Source: Gyromitra esculenta | Taxonomy: Eukaryota; Ascomycota; Pezizomycetes; Pezizales; Discinaceae | Length of the DNA stretch: 64,000 nucleotides | Assembly (NCBI GenBank): GCA_038503075.1 | Contig: JBCAML010000006.1 | Location: 1-64,000 of the forward strand | Direction: 5' to 3' | In this document: positions 55,741-64,000 of the stretch, piece after piece | Layout of the letters: each line of letters begins with the position of its first letter | Position numbering within the stretch: the first letter of the stretch is position 1 | Translations under genes and position numbers: made by a program | Notes under the pieces: model-generated | The model's input: the letters and a program-made list of their open reading frames with translations, nothing else | Told to the model about the DNA's origin: nothing | Databases searched by the model: none

Positions 55741-56860
55741 TCGGAATCGACAAAAAACGCCCCATGAGGTGTTCCATTTGATCCCAATTCAGGCTGGGAT
55801 TAGGTGTTGAGTGTGAAACTCATACCTGTCCTTACCCCACCCTTTACACGGGAAAGCACATATGCCCTTTTTTCTTAGCCCTAAAATCGCTAATTTTCTT
55901 AGCCAAATATCTCAACCCAACTTCTTATACTCTACTCTTTGATTTCATTTCTTCAAGTCCAAGGTCCCAAATATATTGCCTTCCTCATGAAGCAACGCGT
56001 ACCTTGACGTTTCCACAGATCTCGTGTATTTCTTTTTGATAGCTATGGTCTGAATTCTCGTACATTATCTGTAATACGGACAGCACTCGTCTCGAGGATT
56101 CTCGGTGTCCATATATACCTAGATTGAATAAGTTAAGTACTTCCAATTAACCTCCCTGATAGCTAACGATTTCTCGTCGGCACATTCTCACTGGCTAGTT
56201 CGGCAGTCTACCTGAAACTCTAAAATAGCCTTGCACAGAAAACTCGATTGTGAACGTGATCTATACAAGTTTTTTTTAACGTGGCTGAGCATCGCAATTC
56301 ACTGATTTGATGAATTCCATAACTATGAATCACAACTGATCACTCGCACTTGGCTGTATTCCCGAGCCAATCAGCTGCAGAGGAGGGTGTTGCCTGGTCC
56401 GCAATAAAATATTTGATGTTACTGACTGTATAGATCTAACTCCTCATAGCTACGGCCTCCTAAGAGATGTTTGTAAATTTTCATTCTTTTGTTCTATTTT
56501 TATACATTCCTTGCATCGGATTCGCTAGGACCTCATGCGCGCAACGTGCCCACTGCTATTTTAGTTTTCGTGGCCCAATAACTCGTGATCCGATTTTCCC
56601 GCACAATTAATACAAGAACTGCTGGAAATATTCCGTACGTGTTCTTCAGCATCTGGTCAGGCTTGGCAATCGCGATAGAATGATCTCACACCTTGCTATT
56701 TTTATGTTAAGTCGTTGTACCACAGTCAGAAGTACATAGTAAAGCCTTGTTATTCCCTACTACCAATATACCATATCTACATTGTTTCTCGTCCTAATCT
56801 CTTAGAAAATCCCCATACCACAATTTCCCTATCTTACAGAAAACCTCAAAATAATTGAAA
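55741..56860. other. Intergenic region, no supported gene
   Basis: AT-rich, no gene seen. The end serves as promoter for the gene at 56861. Confidence 0.4.
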
Positions 56861-57403
56861 ATGGCTGCTCCCGGAGACAATCCGCCCGTTCTCCCTCCCC
56901 TCACGTTCGGCGAAGGCAGTCTCAACCTTCCTAGCACACTACCAAATTATTCTGCTTCCAGCTACCCTCCTCCGCTTTATAATGAACGTGGTGCTAGCCG
57001 CGAGGAATTCCACACGATTCCACTCCATGATGCTCTCTCAGCAAAACCTATCAAAGACGATCGAAGAGATACGATGTTCATGGCCTACTTCCTGATTTCG
57101 GCTCTCGTATCATTTTCCCTAGCGCTAGTACTCTGCGTCCTGCTTTCTACGATTCACAAAGACCCACCTATGACGACTCCGGTACCGCAGCTACTGTTCG
57201 CAATGTCAAGCTTTTTGATCCTTTCTGGTGGACTTTTTGCAAAGGGTGTGAAAATGTGGCTAGAGCAACGGGCAAGAAAGAAGAGAAACTGCGAACCAGC
57301 TGATATGAAGGAAGTAAAAGTCGACATACACATACACGTAGAAGGAACCCCGGAAAACCTGCCGCAGAACGACACCAAAACAAGTCGAGAAACTGGAAAA
57401 TAG
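56861..57403 (+). CDS. Small two-TM protein, 180 residues
   Basis: Single exon; ATG at 56861 follows AATTGAAA, a good fungal context. The proline-rich N-terminal 70 residues (PPVLPPLTFGEG, SSYPPPLYNERG) carry PPLY, a WW-domain ligand motif. TM helices lie at about 74-97 and 109-130 with a short loop. The tail after KRAR-like basic residues (QRARKKRN) ends in a polar region. Both ends probably face the cytosol. I do not recognise a family. The PPLY motif could in principle bind WW proteins such as NEDD4-type ligases. Confidence 0.65.
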   Translation: MAAPGDNPPVLPPLTFGEGSLNLPSTLPNYSASSYPPPLYNERGASREEFHTIPLHDALSAKPIKDDRRDTMFMAYFLISALVSFSLALVLCVLLSTIHKDPPMTTPVPQLLFAMSSFLILSGGLFAKGVKMWLEQRARKKRNCEPADMKEVKVDIHIHVEGTPENLPQNDTKTSRETGK

Positions 57404-59245
57404 GGATGGTATTTCCCACAAGCCAAAGATGGGCGGCGTTTTATTTCATATTATGGTTCTCCACTTTCCTATTTCTTTTGTCAGATGAGAAACATTCACT
57501 TCTACGATAACACGAGACCATGCCCTCTCTTACCTTTTTTTTTTACTTCAAACATCCCTAGCGCTTCAGCCTTGGATGAAGAGCTGTAAAAGTGCAGAAA
57601 ATATACGAGGCTCTGTATAGGGATTTCTTATGGAAAGTCTTTTGTCTATTCCCATTTTTTCACTTCAGTCGGTCATTTATTACTTTATTTAGTTTACCAC
57701 ACGCCGAGAATAGTTGGCTGGGTCACTTATCTTACGACGTGCATACCCCTCTATGCTTATATCATCTCATTGGCTGATTTGTTGAAGTTTGGTATGGATA
57801 TAAATAGCACTTGCCATAAGCTTTACTACCCCACCAAACAATGACGAGTGAGTTCCTCTATATATAGCCCTGCAACCAATAGAAAGGCCCAAATACAAAC
57901 GCCTCTTACTTGTCGAGTCTTTCATCATCTAACCAGCTTCTCCCAAAAAACTAGAAATAAGCATAAGAACTCTAATACCAGCAAATAGAAATAAAGAAGT
58001 CTTTGTAAGAAAAAAATATCTCCACGACTTGTGGCTGAGAAATCAAGTGACTATTTATGATGTGTGATTCATTCCAACTATCTATACAGGTTGTAGAAGC
58101 AGACCTCGTCCTGAGATCCGAGATACAGTCTAGCTATAATTCAAAACCTTATAGTGTAACTTATAAAAAAAAAAAATCTCAGATGAGACACAGTAAGCAG
58201 TTATGACCATAGAGAACTGACCGTGAGTGCGAAAGGTTGGAATGTTTGAATATTTATAAATTTATGTGGGTGTGTGGATTCTCACTGCACGCAGAGCTTT
58301 ACGGAAACGCCTACTTGATGTTCTGGATCGACACAGGTTGAGCACAACTTCCATCCCAATTTGGAGCGATAGGTTGGAAGTGGGATAGAGGTGGTGGTTT
58401 GTTGCAATTCTGGGCGCGTTGCGTGCAACTTACATTAAGCCAAACAAAGCCCAGCCACTCTGCAAGCCTTGAGGCTGTGTGATCAAGAGGCTTGTTCCAC
58501 AAGATTTTGTGCTTCCCATGTGTACTAGATTAACATTCTCATAAGCTTTGTGGAATCTACTATAGCTAGGAGAGGTCTCACAGTTTTCTATCCCACTTGC
58601 GTGAACTTAGAAGCCCTTTTACTAGCGACGTTAGCTAATTAAATTAAACAGCCTGTAAGTATGCTGGTGATTGCTCTAGCCCGTACGTGAACCCATCGGT
58701 AACCGTAGTAACTACATGTACTGACGCTCGAGACATCTAGCACGCCTTGTACCACCTATGTATGTCTCAATCCTCGAATGAGACATGCAAATTTGCGCAC
58801 TAATATCGGCTTCCATAGCGATGGGTAGTGGCAAAACGTTTATTACGACTTTATCCAACCCCTGCAAACTTTTGCTTCTTTTGATCAAAATCAAAAGTCT
58901 GAGCATCATGTGCACTCTCGAGAGGAAACCCAAACAGTTTAGCTCTCGTTGATAATTCCCCTCGCTCGAGAAAACCGGTTCTTCTAACCTAAGCCTCGAG
59001 GAGTATCTAGTATACCAACGCTAGTACCTTACCATTGACATCCATGGATAGCAATATATGGGCACTATTAGCTACTGTAATCGGAATTTTCCGCATAGCC
59101 GCCTTTTAGGGTTAGGGTTATACTTTACGTAGCTACTTACATGTAATTTCTCATTTCTAAGATCTAAGTTTTTTAAAACACCCTAGATCTTTATTTGTTA
59201 TCAGGCTGTATATATGTGCTCTCCCTGAGATTCGTAGATTATTAA
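57404..59245. other. Intergenic region, no supported gene
   Basis: Poly-T and poly-A runs (57535, 58166); TTAGGGTTAGGGTTA at 59106. No gene seen on either strand. Confidence 0.4.
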
Positions 59246-59511
59246 TGTTGGATATATGGAATATATCCATTAGGCTTCCTAATAGGCAGGAGGTTTCCAG
59301 AAGACTACGGGGTTCCCAAACCGAACTAATTCGGCGCCCAGAGAACCCCCTATTACCGTCTGTGTGGTTCCATTGGGGGTATATAATAGGGGCTCTATGC
59401 TCGTTCTTCTATTCTGTTCTCTCTTTACTCGATACTATATGTCAATATCTATTTATTATCCCTAGCAATTGATGTCATACGATAACCGAGTGATAATTCG
59501 TGAAATCGACA
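59246..59511 (+). mobile_element. Copia-like solo LTR, second copy
   Basis: Begins TGTTGGATATATGG like 2552-2861 and shares ATTCGGCGCCCA, GGGGCTCTATGCTCGTTCTTC and ACTCGATAC. The end is placed at about 59511 by the CA ending; no duplication found. Confidence 0.5.
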
Positions 59512-60065
59512 ACCAAGAGTCAATCATCAGTCATACTAGTTTCAAGCGACTATAATTATCACTGAGTACACATATCTTCTCAAGACCCGATGCCCTTTGA
59601 ATTCTGGTGACGCCGACACGGGGGAACGGTAATCAAACAGTATGGTATGGCAAAACGTCATATTAGAACACGATACCACGTACATTGACAGCGCAATCTA
59701 TTTTCCTTGTCCACAATGTTTCCCCGGTTGGTAATTGCTATCACTTCAGAGCACGCAACTCAAGCAAATAGAAATATTATCAACAGAATGAGAATCATAT
59801 TAAAATCAACTAGAAATAAAATTGCCCTCCTCAAAACCCAGCAGCATTATATTCCCCATTCCACCATTCCAGCGAAACCCCCATAAAAGAAACCTCCAAA
59901 GACGTATATTCTTCGAGCCAAGAGAAACAAGTAAATTAATGCGCCACAGCTATCGACCTATTTCCTGCCATGCTATCATCATCAGCTGTCTATCCGATAA
60001 CGGATCGTTAGATTCCATAATGAACTTAGGGCAAATCCGGGCGAACTTACAACTAAGACCATCCA
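59512..60065. other. Intergenic region, 3' flank of the GPI-protein gene
   Basis: No gene seen. Confidence 0.4.
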
Positions 60066-60809
60066 CTACAAGAAGAATATAGCCAAAGCCATCAAACCAG
60101 CCGCAGCAGCGCCATTAGCCCCGACAATAGCCGCACCGCCAGTATAAGTTGGCAGGATCGGACGCACTGCCGTGGTGTTCGTTGGCGGCTTTGGAGCCGT
60201 GCTCATAGTCGGCATCGTGCAATTATAGCACGGGGTAGCAGACGGCAATGCAGAGTAGGTCAATGTAGGGATGACCGTGGGCGAGTGTGTGGTTGTCTCA
60301 GACTTGGGTGTAGGAATAACCGTAGGGCAGTACGTAAGTGTCATGGTGGTTGGTTGAGGCCCGCAGTTCTTGCAAACAGTGACAGTGGTAGTGAAACCTT
60401 TCGGGATATAGCTAGTAGGACGAACAGTTGGACACGCCGTCGCACAGTGCTCCGTGATGGTATGAGTCTTATGGCAGAGACCAGTATCGCAAATCCAGTC
60501 ATAAACAGTAGTATAACACGCACTATAGGCCAATGAGGTTGTAGTGTACGTGCGTGTATAATTTGCTGTCGCCGTGATAGTAGTGGGCAAGATGGCCGTG
60601 GTTGACAAGTATGCAGTGGTGGTAGCAGGATCGAGTGTCACGGTGGCTCCTGGAGCGGTGATGGTGCGAGGAGGGGCGTATGGAAGACCGTAGCCGTATT
60701 CGTACTCATCAGCATCGCCATATCCATAGTCAAAATCGTACGGGTCAGCAGCAGAGACACTGATGGCGGCACAGAAAAGGCCAAAAACGGTAAGGATTGA
60801 AGAGTGCAT
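60066..60809 (-). CDS. Ser/Thr-rich GPI-type cell-wall protein
   Basis: Single exon, 247 residues from ATG 60809; the frame stays open upstream to an ATG at 60962, but only the chosen one gives a proper signal peptide (MHSSILTVFGLFCAAISVSA). Mature start: an acidic Tyr/Gly segment (YDFDYGYGDADEYEYGYG). Then a Thr-rich body with a Cys-rich core (CYTTVYDWICDTGLCHKTH, CATACPTV, CKNCG) and paired TVIPT repeats. The C-terminus (GGAAIVGANGAAAAGLMALA, then IFFL) is a typical small-residue site followed by a hydrophobic tail for GPI attachment. Likely heavily O-mannosylated and wall-bound; precise role unknown. Confidence 0.82.
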   Translation of the reverse strand: MHSSILTVFGLFCAAISVSAADPYDFDYGYGDADEYEYGYGLPYAPPRTITAPGATVTLDPATTTAYLSTTAILPTTITATANYTRTYTTTSLAYSACYTTVYDWICDTGLCHKTHTITEHCATACPTVRPTSYIPKGFTTTVTVCKNCGPQPTTMTLTYCPTVIPTPKSETTTHSPTVIPTLTYSALPSATPCYNCTMPTMSTAPKPPTNTTAVRPILPTYTGGAAIVGANGAAAAGLMALAIFFL

Positions 60810-63800
60810 CTTTGCTTGAAGGTTGAGGGATGGGGTGGTTTGTAAGAAAAGCTTTAGGATATTATTGGATATATTGCGAGGCAAACTTAATGAGTGACTA
60901 GAGGAAATAAAGTGAACTGAGGAAGCGAGTGAAGTATATGGAGGAGAAAATGAGAGTGGCAAGAAGTGGGAAACGCCTCCAGATTTATGAAGGTTTGGGA
61001 AGGGGATGTTTCACGTGAAGGAATGATTCGCAAAACAATCAAGTCTAGCTTGTACTCTCTCATTCTTGTTTGTTGTTATTTGCGAGGGAACATCACCAAC
61101 TCGGGGGGACACATTTAGCAAGAATTCAAAGAATGGGAATTCTCATACAATCGGCACAGATTTGGTCAAAGAAATAGCATACCAAGTTAGAAATTTTAAG
61201 GCAAGGAGTAAAAGGTTATGTTCGAAAAGGTTGCAATCTTTGATTGGCTGTGCCTTGCAGGTAGCTCACTCATTCTAGAACTTCCATGGTCATGCAAGGG
61301 TCCCATTTCCCCTCAACACTCGTCCTTTGTTTTTGTTTATCTTCATATCTAATATCGATTCCAAGAATGACTGCTCTTCATAGCGATCACAGAAAATAAC
61401 TACGATACAAGCTATTTTTCAGACAGCATATACACATAACTAGAAAAATGATGTTCTAGAATACAAATGGAACTTGACCGTTTGCAACGCCGTACTACTA
61501 TACTCAACATATCATCATAGCTTGTTTCTTTGGTCTTAGTACTGTCCCTAAAAAAAAATATTTGAATTCGTCCCGAAAGGGTATCGTCAGTACGTATTCA
61601 CGCTTATCTAATTCCTTTACCAAGTCACCTCGGACGAGCAAAAAATGTTAACCCGGCAGTAGCACGAATATGTAGATCCATAGGGTATGTCCATAGCAGC
61701 AAGCATATAGCTATGCATACTCATATACATCAGTAACTATTGCGAATCTAAACCGAGAACGGATTACCGTGTTTTTAGCCGCTTTAGCCAAGAGCCCCTT
61801 ACACAACGTGAATCTACAAGCCATACGTACCAAAAGAGAACCCTCCACTCAAACGTCCACACCCACAGAACCTGGGCACGCAAAACCCTTATCCAAAACA
61901 TGAGCCATGAAACGCTTAATAAGCACGAACACCAGGCTCCATCACTAGCTATCACTCGAAATATCGTACAGCCAAAACGTCGAAACAAACTCAGGCAACA
62001 TGAAGTATTAGTTCAGTCTAGGGTAGAGAAAAGGGTATAAGCGAGCGCTACAGCTATATATGCAGTAGTCCGGCCAATACTACAAGTTCTAAAGTCTAAG
62101 TGGTTCTACACACTCGGCCGAGAGCACACCCAGTTAAGCGGCACAGAGTTGCAACTTTAAGTTTCAGCAAATAGTACAATTAAGGAAATCAGATATCAAC
62201 CATGGCCTGGATGAGTGGCTTCACTGAGAATACTCTTTAATAACGGAGAGGTATTAAGGAGATACAGTCGGTTCTTGGTCTTCTGCTGGGATTGGCAGAG
62301 GTGGTAAACCCGGTTTGATATCGCTCTCGTATAACTTCTCAGATCGACAGCAATTACTAATTCACAGAACCTCATCATCTGCTTAGAATTCGAGTGAGAT
62401 ATGATATGATCCTCCTCGCTGAAATGCGGCTGAACTAGCTTATGTTCAAAGCCCAATCAATATTAATTCGTATCAATTTAAAAGTGCAATATGTGCAATA
62501 GCGGGTCCCTAAAATGCCAGTTATCCATCGAATATTGCGCACGTACGCGTGGCAATAGGTAATTTAAGTTAGAGGGGATCTGCGGTCAATTCTGACAGAG
62601 TTATTCTATCTAGCTAGCTGAACATGGCTATCCGTTGATTTCATCTAGGGGAATTTTACTCAATACCTGTCTATTGTCTTTTTTGCTACGCATGCTAGGT
62701 AATCTAATTGAAACAGCAGTAGCTTTGAACATGTGTTTGTCAGCATATTGATTATGAGTCATTTTTCTCCCAGACAATTTGCCTATTCGAAATGAAGCGT
62801 TAGGCTCGGCGATATCAATCTCTGTTTGTAAGTCTCCATCTCGCAGAAGAACGTCCCTACAAGCACTATAGTTGATCCCGTGAAAATTGATGCCTACGAC
62901 GAAAAGAGCTCAAACAAATAACAATAACATCACGTCCATAGAATACCAAACAAGACACAAGGTTTCGCACGTGAAAAACACACTAAATTCCCACTATTTC
63001 CCAACCACATGTGGGTGATATCTGATGTCGCAGATGGCAAGTACCGTGCATTCTCTCGGGCGAGAGAACCGCCCCACCATACCTAGAAGCACATCGCATT
63101 CCTTCTTACTAATAGCGGGCTGTTTCGGTGTGTATTGAACGAAGGCCCAAGCCCTCACAGTCATAGAGCTTTAACGTCCGACAGACCAATCGACCAGCAA
63201 AAAGATTCAACTACACTACACGACCATTGAAGCTTTTTACAGTAGAGATTTCCCACTATGACGTGGGCTGTACGCATACGCATTGTGCGCATAAACTTTC
63301 GGCCCCAAATCCAAGTCTAGATTATGGACATGGATTTCTACCGCCACCATCTAATGTGTTGCGATACAGTGCTTCAGGCCTTTGATTAACACATCACATT
63401 TTCGCTGCCTCTTCTTACTTTATTTAACATTGAATACTAGAACGTATGATGGCGTTGGTAGAGCGGGTTGGTGACTCAACAGTTTGCCGTATTCCAGTGG
63501 GGTCCCTCATTGGTGGATGAGCACGCGGAACGACTGTATCCGGAAGATCGTCCATGCTTACCTTAATTTGCGGTCAATTGTAGGTAAACTTTAACTGGAT
63601 TGGTATGTATTGCTTAACTGGCTACCAAGATTTTGGGCATGCTTCACGTATCTCCAGGCAGGGGGTATCTCCGTGGCCAGCTGTTGAGGGGAATTCCTGA
63701 GGTCGAAACAAGATCAGTAGCCGTTTAAGCCACTATTAGCTAGACTAGAGAACCTTAGATAGTAAAACCAGCGATTGGATAACGTCCTACTCACGGTATC

Positions 63801-64000
63801 GGGATCTGTTAACTAATTGGTGCTCTGCTCTGCTCCGCTGTAACTGGGTATTGGTTGGTGGTAGGAAATACTGCGAAAGCTTTCCTGCAGATCAATCGCT
63901 TGCTCTACGGCTACTGTACTTTGTGATAGCCCCCAACCCTCATCGATAATCAAAAGCTGTCTCGGGAGTGGAAACAATCAGTGTGAATTTCATTCAGCCC
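60810..64000. other. Long region without a supported gene
   Basis: Only scattered short frames (for example minus 61764-61988, 62196-62456) with no domain, start context or splice pattern that I can defend. Composition is ordinary for the window. A gene with many small exons could be missed by eye. Confidence 0.4.

Overview
The window is one end of a filamentous ascomycete chromosome (Pezizomycotina; the gene set would suit Leotiomycetes, but that is inference). It opens with a telomere at base 1. Supporting signs are genes split by many 50-200 bp GT-AG introns with CTAAC-like branch points, secreted plant-cell-wall and sugar enzymes (an AA9 monooxygenase, a GH35 beta-galactosidase, a berberine-bridge-type oxidase), a PTH11/rhodopsin-type membrane receptor, and Ty3/Gypsy chromoviruses with chromodomains.

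Layout. 1-72 telomere, mostly 7-bp CCCTAAA units. 74-3690 subtelomeric DNA with LTR pieces, short repeats and a copia-like solo LTR. 3692-7819 a large WW-domain, low-complexity protein holding eighteen exact 30-bp repeats. 10049-11544 a multi-exon rhodopsin/PTH11-type receptor, apparently damaged at one junction. 13300-15000 small fold-back elements. 17206-19437 a secreted BBE-type flavoprotein, six exons. 20290-35174 a Tc1/mariner-type transposon split by two stacks of LTR insertions; the larger stack holds a nearly complete chromovirus (element A, minus strand) that itself carries a decayed second chromovirus (element B, plus strand). 36206-36454 a TA-flanked MITE. 37146-38005 an AA9 LPMO. 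39555-41873 a 772-residue membrane protein. 43014-44901 a cluster of fold-back elements. 45639-47297 an ER disulfide isomerase ending in HDEL and using 8-nt and 17-nt exons. 48201-48395 a tiny MGC-type protein. 48848-52418 GH35 beta-galactosidase, nine exons. 55155-55740 a two-zinc-finger ORF and a possible continuation. 56861-57403 a two-TM protein. 60066-60809 a GPI-type cell-wall protein. 60810-64000 shows no gene I can support.

The host genes do not form a cluster of one pathway. Several are secreted or membrane proteins (LPMO, beta-galactosidase, BBE oxidase, GPI protein, receptor), with an ER folding enzyme among them, which is a common makeup for an accessory, repeat-rich chromosome end.

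The strongest new observations are in the retroelements. Both Gypsy copies have a T TTA AAC slippery heptamer directly before the gag stop, pol in the -1 frame, and six bases further on an 8-bp hairpin that differs between copies by compensatory changes. The LTRs end in TTTC...GAGA instead of TG...CA, supported by several target-site duplications. The sequence after the 5' LTR is complementary to a site inside the LTR, as in self-priming Tf1/sushi elements.
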